A stretch of 49,967 nt of DNA, from assembly GCA_026224875.1 (NCBI GenBank), contig JAMFRU010000031.1, forward strand, positions 1 to 49,967, given 5' to 3'. Below are positions 15,609 to 24,646 of the stretch, one piece after another. A program made the translations under genes and the position numbers. The notes beneath the pieces were generated by a model. It had not been told where the DNA came from and ran no database searches. It saw only the letters and a list, made by a program, of their open reading frames with translations. The DNA is from Acidocella sp. (lineage in GTDB: Bacteria; Pseudomonadota; Alphaproteobacteria; Acetobacterales; Acetobacteraceae). How positions within the stretch are numbered: position 1 is the stretch's first letter; every line of letters begins with the position of its first letter.

Positions 15609-17120
15609 GTGAGCGAAATTTTTAAAAGCCTCTGGCCGGATTATGACCCCGGGCGTTTTTTCTGCGAGCTGACCGCCAACCGGCCCGATGCCGGACCGGT
15701 GCCCCGCCTGCTGGCCGAACGCCTGGGGCGCATCGGCCTGCCGGACCTGCGGGCCCGTGCCGCCGCGGCGGAAACCGATCTCATCGACCTGGGCATCACC
15801 TTCACGGTCTATTCGGATGCCACCGCCATCGACCGTATTTTGCCGTTCGACTGTATCCCGCGCGTGCTCACCGCCTCGGAATGGGATTTGCTTGAGCGCG
15901 CCTGCAAACAGCGCGTTGCCGCCCTTAATCTGTTCCTGGGCGATATCTACGGCAAGCATCAGATCATCAAGGACGGCATCATCCCCGCGGACCTGGTCTT
16001 CAACAATCCCAACTACCGGCCGGAGATGCAGGATTTCCCGGTGCCGCACGGCACCTACGCGCATATTTGCGGTATCGATATCATCCGCGACGAAGCCGGC
16101 GATTTCCGCGTGCTCGAAGACAATGCCCGCACCCCCTCGGGCGTCTCCTACGTCATCGAGAACCGGCATCTCATGCTGCGCACCTTTCCGGACCTTATGT
16201 CCGGCATCAAGCTGCTGCCGGTGGATGATTACGGCCGCCGCCTGCGAGGCGCCATGGCGGAGGTTGCACCAGGCGGGCATGGCGACCCGCAGGTCGTGCT
16301 GCTCTCGCCCGGCATCTATAACTCCGCCTATTTCGAACATGTGTTTCTGGCGCGCGAAATGGGTGTGCCGCTGGTCGTCGGCGCCGATCTCATCGTCGAG
16401 AACGACCGCGTGTTCATGCGCACCACCGCGGGCTTGAAGCCGGTCCACACCATCTACCGCCGCCTTAACGATGACTTCCTGGACCCCGAGGTGTTCCGCC
16501 CGGAATCCATGCTCGGCGTGAAGGGGCTGATCCGCGCCTGGAAGGCCGGCAACGTGGCGATCGCCAATGCCGTCGGCACCGGTGTGGCCGATGACAAGGC
16601 GGTCTATGCCTATATGCCGCGCATCATCAAATATTATCTGGGTGAGGAAGCGCTTATCAAAAACGTCGATACGCATATATGCGGCGAGCCCGAGGGGCTG
16701 AAATACACGCTGGATAATCTCGACAAGCTCGTTACCAAGCCGGTCGGCGAATCCGGTGGTTACGGCATCACCATCGGCCCGCGCGCCAGCAAGGAAGAGC
16801 TGGAAGCCTCGCGCGCCGCCATTCTGGCCGCCCCCAGCAACTGGATCAGCCAGCCGATGATCGGCCTCTCGGTCGGGCCCACGCTGGCCGAGGAAGGCAT
16901 CGGTCCTCGTCACTTGGATTTGCGGCCCTTCATCGTCACCGGCAAGGACAGCTGGGTGTTGCCCGGCGGCCTCAGCCGCGTCGCCATGACGCGCGGTTCG
17001 CTGATCGTGAATTCCTCCCAGGGCGGCGGCTCGAAAGACACCTGGGTGCTGGCCGATGATTTTGCCCCCAATTCTGTTGCGGCAGCCAATTCTGTTGCAG
17101 CAGAGGGGGGCGCGAAATGA
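15609..17120 (+). CDS. Circularly permuted type 2 ATP-grasp protein (putative peptide ligase)
   Basis: 503 residues, matching the DUF404/DUF407 family of circularly permuted ATP-grasp ligases, predicted to form amide bonds between amino acids or peptides using ATP. Key parts are intact: GIDIIRDEAGDFRVLEDN (155-172, with E170 and N172 as likely metal ligands), SGVSYVIENR (177-186), RRLNDDFLDP (284-293), the ATP-binding lysine and loop VTKPVGESGGYG (375-386), and LPGGLSRVA plus GGGSKDTWVL (451-481). The start is GTG 15609, with CCGGAGG 9 bases upstream. The stop overlaps the next start by 4 bases (ATGA). The C-terminus contains an 18-bp tandem duplication giving NSVAAANSVAAE. First gene of a three-gene unit. 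Confidence 0.88.
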   Translation: MSEIFKSLWPDYDPGRFFCELTANRPDAGPVPRLLAERLGRIGLPDLRARAAAAETDLIDLGITFTVYSDATAIDRILPFDCIPRVLTASEWDLLERACKQRVAALNLFLGDIYGKHQIIKDGIIPADLVFNNPNYRPEMQDFPVPHGTYAHICGIDIIRDEAGDFRVLEDNARTPSGVSYVIENRHLMLRTFPDLMSGIKLLPVDDYGRRLRGAMAEVAPGGHGDPQVVLLSPGIYNSAYFEHVFLAREMGVPLVVGADLIVENDRVFMRTTAGLKPVHTIYRRLNDDFLDPEVFRPESMLGVKGLIRAWKAGNVAIANAVGTGVADDKAVYAYMPRIIKYYLGEEALIKNVDTHICGEPEGLKYTLDNLDKLVTKPVGESGGYGITIGPRASKEELEASRAAILAAPSNWISQPMIGLSVGPTLAEEGIGPRHLDLRPFIVTGKDSWVLPGGLSRVAMTRGSLIVNSSQGGGSKDTWVLADDFAPNSVAAANSVAAEGGAK

Positions 17121-18133
17121 GCACCTATATGCGCGAACCCGGCCTGCTGGCGCGCGACGCCGAAGGCCTGTTCTGGATGGCCCGCTATCTCGAACGCGTC
17201 GAAAATCTCGCCCGCCTCATCGATGTGACCCAGAGCTTCGAATCCCCCGGTTTCGAGACAGACGCCTGGTGGGGGTTGATCAAAATCAACGCCGATGAAA
17301 AACGCTTCGAGGAGCGCGGCTTCTCGGCCGATGCCACGCATATAAAACGCTTCTATCTGCTCGATGCCGGCAACCCCAGTTCCGTGCCCGGCAGCCTGGA
17401 AGATGCCCGCACCAATGCCCGCACCCTGCGCCCGCTGATGAGCACCGAGATGTGGCGCCAGATCAACGTGTTCCACCGCTTCGTCGGCCGCATCGGTCCC
17501 GCGGATCTGGAAGGCGACGCGCTCTCGCGCCTGTGTACCAAGCTGAAAGACGGCGTGCAGGCGCATACCGGCATCACCGAAGGCACGTTGTACCGCGACC
17601 AGGGCTGGTATTTCTACGAGCTCGGCCGGCTGGTGGAGCGCGCCGACCAGACCACGCGCCTGTTGGACATTAAATACACCGCTTTGCAGCCGCGCGGCGG
17701 GCGCGAGGAAAAGCGCATGGCCGAGCTGACGCAATGGAACGCGGTACTGCGCGGGGCCGCCGGCTACCACGCCTTCAAACGCCGTGCCCGGGCCGAATTC
17801 TCGCCCGAGGATGTGGTGCATTTCCTGCTGCGCGATGCCTCATCCCCGCGCTCGGTGCTGCTCTGCATCCGCCGCATCGAATCGCATCTCGACGACCTGC
17901 GCCGCATGTACGGCCTCTCCGCCGCCGGCGAGGCGGTTGAGCTGGCGGAGATGTTACGCGAATTTCTTGTCGAAAAACCGCTCAGCCATATTCTAAACAC
18001 AGGTCTGCATGACTATCTGGATATCGTGCAGATTCAATTACAAAACCTAGCCGGCTGTATAGGCCGTGGCTTTTTCCGGGACTGGCGCCCGGAACCCGCG
18101 TCAGAGCAGACGCAGGTGCAGTCGCAGGCGTGA
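17117..18133 (+). CDS. Stand-alone alpha-E domain protein
   Basis: 338 residues, all-helical, DUF403/alpha-E family: LLARDAEGLFWMARYLERVENLARLID near the N-terminus, WYFYELGRLVERADQTTRLLD in the middle and LLRDASSPRSVLLCIRRIESHL towards the end. No enzymatic motif is known. Alpha-E proteins accompany circularly permuted ATP-grasp ligases and transglutaminases and are thought to be a core part of the same peptide-forming system. The start overlaps the ATP-grasp stop (ATGA), showing translational coupling and probably a fixed ratio of the two proteins. It is the split counterpart of the C-terminal half of the fused protein across the divergent promoter. Confidence 0.87.
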   Translation: MSTYMREPGLLARDAEGLFWMARYLERVENLARLIDVTQSFESPGFETDAWWGLIKINADEKRFEERGFSADATHIKRFYLLDAGNPSSVPGSLEDARTNARTLRPLMSTEMWRQINVFHRFVGRIGPADLEGDALSRLCTKLKDGVQAHTGITEGTLYRDQGWYFYELGRLVERADQTTRLLDIKYTALQPRGGREEKRMAELTQWNAVLRGAAGYHAFKRRARAEFSPEDVVHFLLRDASSPRSVLLCIRRIESHLDDLRRMYGLSAAGEAVELAEMLREFLVEKPLSHILNTGLHDYLDIVQIQLQNLAGCIGRGFFRDWRPEPASEQTQVQSQA

Positions 18134-19638
18134 CTCAGGCTAGGCTAAAAGTAGCAATCAGGCGGCTGGAATGGCCTTTCCTGGTGTTTTTACTGGCACT
18201 TCTCCCACGTTTGGCCGGGCTCGGTGCCCGGCCTTTCTGGCTGGACGAGGTTTTTACCCTGCAGCGCGTCTCGCTGAAGCCCGGCGCTTTGGTGATGGAC
18301 TCCTTCTATAACCACCACATGCCCAGCTTCTTCCTGCTGCTGTGGCCCCTGGCTGGATTGAGCCATCCCGAATTCTGGCTGCGCCTGCCCTCCGCCATCT
18401 TCGGCGCCCTCGCCGTCACGCTGGTCTTCCTCATCACCCGGCAAATCGCCGGCCGGTTGGCGGCCTGCCTCGCCGCTCTGGTCATCGGCCTCTCACCCAC
18501 CGTGCTCGCCTTCAGCCAGGAGGCGCGCTCCTACACCATGGTGATGACGCTGATCCTGGTCGGGCTCTACGGTCTGGTCAGGCTGGCGCAAAACCTGCCA
18601 GCCGCCAGCCTGAAGCTGCGCAACCCGGATGCCCGCACGGGGTGGGTCTGCTTCATCCTCGGCACCACCGCGGCACTGGACGTTCTGGCCGACGGCCTGC
18701 CCTGGCTCATCACCGCCAACCTCATCGCCATCGTGCTCACTTGCATGGGTAAGGGCAGGGGCGGCTTCATGCGCAATATATTGAAGGCCGACCTCATCAT
18801 CCTGGCCCTCGCGGCACCACTGTATTTGCTGCTGGAAATCTACCAGGAGAAAGCCTTCATCCAGACCCTGGTGTGGATTCCGCCGCTCAACGGCACCAGG
18901 CTATGGTACGCCGTCGGCTCGGTGTACCTGATGCACTTGGCCGATTCCGTGACCTTCCACGTGCTCGATCAGCCCGGCGCCATCCTCGTCTGGGTCATCG
19001 ACCTCGCCCTCGCCGTCACCGTGGCTGCCGCCATCTGGCGCCTGCGCGTCCGCCCCTCGATGCTGGCCATACTCGGCATCTCCGTGGTCTTCCTGCCCGC
19101 ACTCCTCATCGCCATCTCGCTCTGGCAGCCGATATTACTGCCACGCTACATCCTATGGAGTGCCGCCCCCTTCGCCATCCTCGTCGGCATAGGTGCCGCC
19201 AGCCTGCTGGAGCCCCTGGCCCGCCGCACGCAAATAATGGCCACAGCGGCCATCGCAGCCCTATTGCTGGCCAACATGCTCCCCTACTACCAATCCGAAA
19301 CCAAACCGCGCTGGGATATCGCCGCGCAAATGCTGGCCCAGGACGTTGAGCCCGGCGATATCGTCTACCTGCATGATTTCTACGCCGGCAAACTCCTGCA
19401 AATCTACCTGCCCACAGACAAACAAGCCCTGGTTCTGAACGACAACGACGCCGACCTGAACCGCGCCGCGCAAGCCATAACCCAAGGCAAACGCGTATGG
19501 GCCGTCTACGGCCTGGCCGGCCAAGGCAGCGGCAAAACCGAAGTCCAGGACTACGAGCAAAACCAGAAACAATTCGGCCAACCCAAGCTCGTCCAACAAG
19601 CCGGCAACCGCATCGTAATTGCCCTCTTCGGGCAATAA
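18130..19638 (+). CDS. Multi-spanning membrane glycosyltransferase, GT39/ArnT-like (GT-C)
   Basis: 502 residues with about 10-12 hydrophobic helices. The first extracytoplasmic loop carries FWLDEVFTL (Asp39-Glu40), the acidic motif expected for GT-C enzymes that use polyprenyl-phosphate sugars; SQEARSYTM is also typical of this superfamily (RSY motif). The last 130 residues form a soluble domain. It would transfer a sugar to lipid, protein or glycan on the periplasmic face. The start is GTG 18130, which overlaps the alpha-E stop (GTGA), so it belongs to the same operon. That is unusual company for an ATP-grasp/alpha-E pair and hints that the product may be glycosylated or envelope-linked. Substrate unknown. 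Confidence 0.8.
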   Translation: MTQARLKVAIRRLEWPFLVFLLALLPRLAGLGARPFWLDEVFTLQRVSLKPGALVMDSFYNHHMPSFFLLLWPLAGLSHPEFWLRLPSAIFGALAVTLVFLITRQIAGRLAACLAALVIGLSPTVLAFSQEARSYTMVMTLILVGLYGLVRLAQNLPAASLKLRNPDARTGWVCFILGTTAALDVLADGLPWLITANLIAIVLTCMGKGRGGFMRNILKADLIILALAAPLYLLLEIYQEKAFIQTLVWIPPLNGTRLWYAVGSVYLMHLADSVTFHVLDQPGAILVWVIDLALAVTVAAAIWRLRVRPSMLAILGISVVFLPALLIAISLWQPILLPRYILWSAAPFAILVGIGAASLLEPLARRTQIMATAAIAALLLANMLPYYQSETKPRWDIAAQMLAQDVEPGDIVYLHDFYAGKLLQIYLPTDKQALVLNDNDADLNRAAQAITQGKRVWAVYGLAGQGSGKTEVQDYEQNQKQFGQPKLVQQAGNRIVIALFGQ

Positions 19639-19664
19639 GCCCATGGGGCTGGGGAGTTGGGACG

Positions 19665-19856
19665 GAAAAGGCGGGGCTCCGCCCTCGACCCGCTGGGGCC
19701 TGAGGCCCCAGACCCCCATTAACTTTAGAATTGAAGAGGGCCTGCCTCCATGCTGTCGAAACAGCTAGGTGGCAGGCCCTCTTCAATTCTAAAGTTCCGG
19801 GATCCTAAGGGCCTGTGGCCCTTAGCGGGTCCAGGGCAGAGCCCTGGCCTTTTTCC
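19665..19856. repeat. Composite multi-hairpin intergenic repeat, copy B (bidirectional terminator)
   Basis: In order: GGCGG-GGCT-CCGCC (19670-19683), GGGGCCTGAGGCCCC, a central hairpin with perfect 26-bp arms (721-746 and 771-796 of the 19-kb block) around the 24-base core, CTAAGGGCC-TGT-GGCCCTTAG, and CCAGGGC-AGA-GCCCTGG followed by T5 (19831-19855). The core differs from copy A at only 4 of 24 bases. The outer arms differ much more but remain perfectly paired, i.e. they covary. Read outward, both ends finish in a GC hairpin plus T run, so it can stop both the GT39 operon and ftsZ. It fills the gap between these convergent genes. Confidence 0.85.
19831..19855 (+). terminator. Rho-independent terminator at the right edge of repeat copy B
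   Basis: CCAGGGC-AGA-GCCCTGG, then CC and five T. It would end the plus-strand ATP-grasp/alpha-E/GT39 transcript before the ftsZ stop codon. The opposite edge (GGCGGAGCCCCGCC followed by TTTT on the minus strand) does the same for ftsZ. Confidence 0.6.
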
Positions 19857-19874
19857 CCGTGAAACGCCCCAGTC

Positions 19875-21386
19875 CTATGGCCCTCGGCGCAGAAAGGCCG
19901 GGATTTCGAGGCCGACTTCGTCGATTTGCGCAGGGCGCACGGCGGGGCGGGCTTCGGGTTGTGCTTCGGCCTGGATGGCGGGTTCCTGGCGGTGGTGTTG
20001 GTGGGCGGGCGCTGCGGGCTTGTTGGCGCCGCCGAATCCGAACACGGATTTAAAGATGCTGCTGCCGGTTTTGGGTGTTTCCGGCACGCGCACCGGGGTT
20101 GGTGCTACGGAGTGGGCCGGCTGGCGGGGCGGCATCGGGCGGGCGGGGGCAGCAGCCGGGGCGAGCTGGGCGACCAGATCGGCGGTTGCCGCCACGGTGG
20201 AGGGGGATTCATGCGCGCCGAGGGCGATTTCATGCCCGCGATCCACAAAGGCTTTGGAGATGAGCGGCGTTGCCGGGGGCTCGGGCACATAGCCGCCCTG
20301 GCGCGAGACCGGTGCGCTGCCCTGCTGGTTTACGGCCTGGTTGGACACGGCGGAGGGGAAGTTCACCGGCTCGGCGCCATTGACCACTTTCAGGCTCGGC
20401 ATAACCTGCTGCGGCGTGGAATCGATACCCGTGGCGACCACGGACACGCGCAGGCGGCCGCACATGGTGTCGTCCATCGACATGCCGAACATGATGTTGG
20501 CATCGGAGTCGACTTCTTCCTTCACGCGGTTGGCGGCCTGGTCGATTTCGAACAAGGTAATGTCGGAGCCGCCGGTGATGTTGATGAGTAGGCCGCGCGC
20601 GCCCTTCATGTTGGTATCTTCGAGCAGCGGGTTGGAGATTGCGGCTTCGGCGGCGCGGATGGCGCGGTCTTCGCCTTCGGCCTCGCCGGTGCCCATCATC
20701 GCCTTGCCCATTTCACGCATTACGCTGCGCACGTCTGCAAAGTCGAGATTGACCATGCCGGGCATGACCATGAGGTCGGTAACGCCACGTACGCCCATAT
20801 AGAGCACGTTATCGGCCATCTCGAAGGCTTCTTTCCAGCCGGTACGCTCGTTCGCAACCTTGAAGAGGTTCTGGTTGGGAATGACGATCAGCGTATCGAC
20901 ATAGGCCTGCATCTCGATGATGCCTTCCTCGGCGGCGCGCATGCGGCGCTTGCCTTCGAATGCGAACGGCTTGGTGACGACGCCAACGGTGAGGATATCC
21001 CGCTCGCGCGCCATGCGGGCGATGACGGGGGCGGCACCGGTACCGGTGCCACCGCCCATGCCGGCAGTGATGAACACCATATGCGTGTTCTCTAAATGCC
21101 GGGCGAGGTCTTCCGACGCTTCATCGGCCGAGAGTTTTCCCACATCCGGCCGCCCGCCGGCGCCATTGCCTTGTGTTAAGTGCGGCCCGAGCTGAATGCG
21201 CTTTTCAGCGAGCGAGCGCTGCAGCTGCTGCGCATCCGTGTTAGCCACAACAAAGTCCACACCCGGTAGATTGAGCGCGATCATATTGTTGACGGCATTG
21301 CAACCGCCACCGCCTACACCGAACACCGTAATGCGCGGGGTGAAGTCCGTGTGGGTCGGTTTGTCTATCGACAGATGCAAAACCAT
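19875..21386 (-). CDS. ftsZ: Cell division tubulin homologue FtsZ
   Basis: 503 residues. GTPase that polymerises at mid-cell into the Z ring. The tubulin signature GGGTGTG is at 111-117, the nucleotide-binding start [14 protein letters not shown] at 22-35, and the catalytic T7-loop NLDFADVR near 215. After the core (about 325 residues) comes a long disordered Pro/Ala/Gln-rich linker with a conserved [12 protein letters not shown] island. The protein ends in [10 protein letters not shown], the peptide that binds FtsA and other partners. Length and linker are typical of alphaproteobacteria. ATG 21386 has GAGGAGAG 7 bases upstream. Last gene of the dcw cluster and the only one preceded by a real gap, so it probably also has its own promoter. 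Confidence 0.97.
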   Translation of the reverse strand: MVLHLSIDKPTHTDFTPRITVFGVGGGGCNAVNNMIALNLPGVDFVVANTDAQQLQRSLAEKRIQLGPHLTQGNGAGGRPDVGKLSADEASEDLARHLENTHMVFITAGMGGGTGTGAAPVIARMARERDILTVGVVTKPFAFEGKRRMRAAEEGIIEMQAYVDTLIVIPNQNLFKVANERTGWKEAFEMADNVLYMGVRGVTDLMVMPGMVNLDFADVRSVMREMGKAMMGTGEAEGEDRAIRAAEAAISNPLLEDTNMKGARGLLINITGGSDITLFEIDQAANRVKEEVDSDANIMFGMSMDDTMCGRLRVSVVATGIDSTPQQVMPSLKVVNGAEPVNFPSAVSNQAVNQQGSAPVSRQGGYVPEPPATPLISKAFVDRGHEIALGAHESPSTVAATADLVAQLAPAAAPARPMPPRQPAHSVAPTPVRVPETPKTGSSIFKSVFGFGGANKPAAPAHQHHRQEPAIQAEAQPEARPAVRPAQIDEVGLEIPAFLRRGP

Positions 21387-21478
21387 TTTTTTCTCTCCTC
21401 AGGCGAATAGCGGTAAAGAACGCTTCGATTTCATGTCAAACATGTTTTTTTTGAAATCCCCGTTTTTCAGGAATCGGG
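21387..21478 (-). promoter_or_regulatory. ftsA-ftsZ intergenic region with possible ftsZ promoter
   Basis: The only non-coding stretch within the dcw cluster. On the minus strand a perfect -35-like TTGACA (complement of 21434-21439) lies about 50 bases before the ftsZ start, but no good -10 is found at 16-18 bases (TTACCG/TACCGC); TATTCG lies too far. The palindromic ACATGTTTGACATG context may also be a binding site. An ftsZ-specific promoter here would fit the need for more FtsZ than FtsA. Confidence 0.35.
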
Positions 21479-22783
21479 TCAGACACGGTTTTTCAGGAAG
21501 TCCACGATTTTGCCGAACCAGCTGCTGCCGCGTTCGGCGTCGAAATCAATATCGTGCATCGTTTGGCCGTCGCCGGTGGCGAAGGCCAGTAGTCCGATCA
21601 GTGTGGCAAAGCCCGGCCCGCTGGCGGAATCCGGCAGGCCGATGACCGGGCCCGGCCGCCCTAAGCGCACCTGGCGCTCCAGAATATGAGAGGCAAGCTC
21701 GCGCACGCCGCCCAGTTGCGAGGCACCGCCCGTGAGCACCACGCGCGAGGCCGCTTCCCGGCCAAGACCAGCTGACTCCAGCCGCTCTTTAACCATTTCG
21801 AACACTTCCTCCAGCCGCGGACGGATGCAGCCTATGAGATGCGAGCGCGGCATCTGCGCGATCTGATGTTCGGCCTCGCCGACGAGTGGGACCGGCAGCA
21901 GCTCGCGCTGGTCATCCGGGCTCAAATGGCAATTGCCGTACAGCGCCTTCAGCCGCTCGGCATGAGCGATGGAGGTGGACAGGCCCTTCGCGATATCGGT
22001 GGTGACGTGATGCCCGCCGATCGGCAGCTGGGAGGTGTATAAAATTTGGCCCTCGGAAAACACCGCCATGGTGGTGGTGCCGCCGCCCATGTCGATGAGG
22101 GTGGCACCCAATTCGCGCTCATCGGCCGCCAAAGTGGCCAGGCCCGAGGCCATAGGGGCCGAGACGAGTGCCGCGATATCCAGCTCGCAACGGGCGAGAC
22201 AGGCGGCGAGCGTACGCAAAGCCGTGCTGCCGGCATCCACCACATGCAGCTGCGCGGTCAGAATATCGCAGAACAACCCGCGCGGGTCGGTGACACCGGA
22301 GGTTTCATCGGTGGCAAAGCTCAAGGGCAGCGCATGGATCACGGCGCGGCCATCGGAATTGGCGCGGTGGCGGGCTTCGCGCACCACGCGGCGGATGTCA
22401 TCGGCCACCACGGCGCGGCCATCCACCGGCCATTGCACATTGAACAAACGCGATTCCGGGCCGCCGCAGGAGAGGTTTACCAACACGGATTTCAGGCGTG
22501 TATCGGCCTGGTCCTCAGCCGCGCCCACAGCGGCGCGGATCGCCTTTTCCGCCTCTTCGATATCCACGATCCCACCGGATTTGATGCCCCGGCTCTTCTG
22601 CCAGCCAAACCCTAGGCAGCGCAGCCGCCCATCGGCTTCGCCGCGCCCGATCATGCAGGTGATTTTCGAGGAACCGATATCCAGCACGCCAAACGGGCCG
22701 GAGCGGATGGTGCGGTTACGTACCGGTTCATCCGCCCTGGTGATGGCATCCAGTCCGGGCGGGCGGCGCGTCATGCTATTCAT
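21479..22783 (-). CDS. ftsA: Cell division protein FtsA (actin-like Z-ring membrane tether)
   Basis: 434 residues, actin/Hsp70 ATPase fold. Phosphate-1 motif GVLDIGSSKITCMIG (32-46), phosphate-2 LIDMGGGTTTMAVF, and adenosine motif VVLTGGASQLGGV. The C-terminal GKIVDFLKNRV is the amphipathic helix that attaches FtsA to the inner membrane, where it anchors FtsZ filaments. An N-terminal extension of about 30 residues precedes the fold, common in alphaproteobacteria. The start overlaps ftsQ by 8 bases. Confidence 0.95.
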   Translation of the reverse strand: MNSMTRRPPGLDAITRADEPVRNRTIRSGPFGVLDIGSSKITCMIGRGEADGRLRCLGFGWQKSRGIKSGGIVDIEEAEKAIRAAVGAAEDQADTRLKSVLVNLSCGGPESRLFNVQWPVDGRAVVADDIRRVVREARHRANSDGRAVIHALPLSFATDETSGVTDPRGLFCDILTAQLHVVDAGSTALRTLAACLARCELDIAALVSAPMASGLATLAADERELGATLIDMGGGTTTMAVFSEGQILYTSQLPIGGHHVTTDIAKGLSTSIAHAERLKALYGNCHLSPDDQRELLPVPLVGEAEHQIAQMPRSHLIGCIRPRLEEVFEMVKERLESAGLGREAASRVVLTGGASQLGGVRELASHILERQVRLGRPGPVIGLPDSASGPGFATLIGLLAFATGDGQTMHDIDFDAERGSSWFGKIVDFLKNRV

Positions 22784-23756
22784 GGGCTGACTCCGTCTTT
22801 TTTCCGTTCACCGTCTTCGTGTCCGTGGCTGGAGGAGCGGGCGGCGCGTAAGGGCGCACCACCAGCCTGCCCGGCTGGCGCAAATCCACAACCTCCACCG
22901 GCCGGTCGAGCAGTTGCATGGAAGCCTGCAGTGCCGCCAGCTGGCCGATGGCCGCGGCCTCGTTCTCACTCGGCAGTTTCACCACTGTCTGGTCCTTCAG
23001 GATCAAATTCCAGCGCAAGCCGTCCACGCGCTGCGCTGCCGACACATGCGCCAGCACCACCGGCACCGTTTTAAGTTCTTCCAACAATACAGCGGCAAAT
23101 TGCGGTGCATCGGGTCCGGAGAGCAGCAGCAGCCCGGGCTCGCGCCGCTTGGCCGCCAACGCATCCTGGTTGTCGATCACCGCACCCTGCCCGTCGATAA
23201 GCACGAATTGCGGCTGGCCGTTGCTGATTGTTTGCCAGATCGCCAATGGATCACGTGCCGTAACGTTCACAATCAGCGTGTCCGGCAAAATCCGCTCCAC
23301 CGTAACGCTTTGCACCGGGCCCAATTGCGCCACGCGGGCCTGCACATTGGCCAGCGAGAAGCCCAAAGCCGGGTCGCCCGGCTGCACGCCGATGGCAGCA
23401 TTGAGCGAGGCCGGGTCAAGACTATCGGCACCGCTCACCTGCACATGCTCGATTCGCAATCCCATATCCGCCGCAAGCGAAGCCAGCCCGAAGCGGTGGT
23501 GATGCACCGGTGCCGGCGTGGCAGCCGGTGCGGCCGTGGGGATGACGGCCGGCAGAGTACGGAACAATTCCGAACCAATGACGACGATCGCACCAAACCC
23601 CAGAAGCCACAGCCCCGGCCTCAGGCTTTTTCGCACACGGCGGAAAAACAGCGCGCGCTGCGTCAACCGGTCCTGGCGCGGCGCCGGTTTGCGGTTCCGC
23701 GCATTGCGGCGTGGCGGTGCGCCCCCCATCGGGCTAATGGTATCTACACGCGGCAT
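22776..23756 (-). CDS. ftsQ: Cell division protein FtsQ
   Basis: 326 residues, bitopic. A basic cytoplasmic head (1-46), one transmembrane helix (about 47-62, LRPGLWLLGFGAIVVIG), a Pro/Ala linker, then a POTRA domain (IEHVQVSGADSLDPASLNAA) and the FtsQ beta domain (RDPLAIWQ; FVLIDGQGAVID). It links FtsK to the FtsL/FtsB/FtsWI complex in the periplasm. A Pro-rich tail of about 25 residues follows the domain. Overlaps ddl by 13 bases and ftsA by 8. Positions and neighbours are exactly those expected. Confidence 0.93.
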   Translation of the reverse strand: MPRVDTISPMGGAPPRRNARNRKPAPRQDRLTQRALFFRRVRKSLRPGLWLLGFGAIVVIGSELFRTLPAVIPTAAPAATPAPVHHHRFGLASLAADMGLRIEHVQVSGADSLDPASLNAAIGVQPGDPALGFSLANVQARVAQLGPVQSVTVERILPDTLIVNVTARDPLAIWQTISNGQPQFVLIDGQGAVIDNQDALAAKRREPGLLLLSGPDAPQFAAVLLEELKTVPVVLAHVSAAQRVDGLRWNLILKDQTVVKLPSENEAAAIGQLAALQASMQLLDRPVEVVDLRQPGRLVVRPYAPPAPPATDTKTVNGKKTESAHE

Positions 23757-24646
23757 TGCGCCCTCTCCACCATCCAGGCGCAGAGGGCGGGAAAATCCAT
23801 GCCCTCATGCGCGGCTTGTTCCGGCAGCAACGAAGTCGATGTCATACCCGGCTGGGTATTCACCTCCAGCAGCACCAAACGCCCCGTTACCTCATCGTAT
23901 CGCAAATCCGAACGGCTCGCCCCGCGGCAACCAAGCGCCCGGTGTGCTGCAACCGCAATGTTCTTGGCCGCCTGTGTAATCTCGTCGGGAATTTCCGCCG
24001 GCAGCACATGGTGCGAACCACCCGCTGCATATTTTGCGGTATAATCATAGAATTTTTCACGCGCGATGATCTCTGTCACTACCAAAGCGCGGTCTTCCAG
24101 CACGCCCACGGTCAGTTCGCGGCCGGGAATATATTGCTCCACCATGGCCGGGCCAAAATGCCAGTTCGCTACAATCTCAGCCCCCCGGTTATCACCAGGA
24201 TGCACGATGTACACGCCAACCGAAGACCCCTCATTCACCGGCTTCACCACGTAAGGCGGCGGCAGCGGATCATGGTCGGCAAGCTCGGCGATATCGATGA
24301 TGCGATGGGGTGCCACCGGAAGCCCTGCGGCGGCAAACACGGCTTTGGCCGCGGCCTTGTCCATTGCCATGGCCGAGGCACGCACGCCCGAATGTGTATA
24401 GGGAATACCAAGATAATCCAGAATGCCCTGGATCGTGCCATCCTCGCCGAAGCGCCCGTGCAACGCATTGAACACGGCATCCGGTTTGGGTGTAAGGGCG
24501 GTAATCAACGCACCCAGATCGTCCCCCACCACCACGGGCACAACCTCAAACCCGGCCACGCGCAGCGCATCCATCACCTGCGCGCCGGAGCGGAGTGAAA
24601 CCTCCCGTTCGGCGGACATCCCGCCATGCAATACCGCGACGCGCAT
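23744..24646 (-). CDS. ddl: D-alanine--D-alanine ligase
   Basis: 300 residues, DdlB type, ATP-grasp fold, cytoplasmic. Makes D-Ala-D-Ala for the peptidoglycan stem. Visible: VLHGGMSAEREVSLRSG (5-21), ALHGRFGEDGTIQGILDYLG, PYVVKPVNEGSSVGVYIV with the ATP-binding lysine, and LEVNTQPGMTSTSLLPEQA with the metal-binding Glu and Asn. The start ATG shares one base with the murB stop (TGATG type). Length is as usual for the family. Confidence 0.96.
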   Translation of the reverse strand: MRVAVLHGGMSAEREVSLRSGAQVMDALRVAGFEVVPVVVGDDLGALITALTPKPDAVFNALHGRFGEDGTIQGILDYLGIPYTHSGVRASAMAMDKAAAKAVFAAAGLPVAPHRIIDIAELADHDPLPPPYVVKPVNEGSSVGVYIVHPGDNRGAEIVANWHFGPAMVEQYIPGRELTVGVLEDRALVVTEIIAREKFYDYTAKYAAGGSHHVLPAEIPDEITQAAKNIAVAAHRALGCRGASRSDLRYDEVTGRLVLLEVNTQPGMTSTSLLPEQAAHEGMDFPALCAWMVERAQCRV

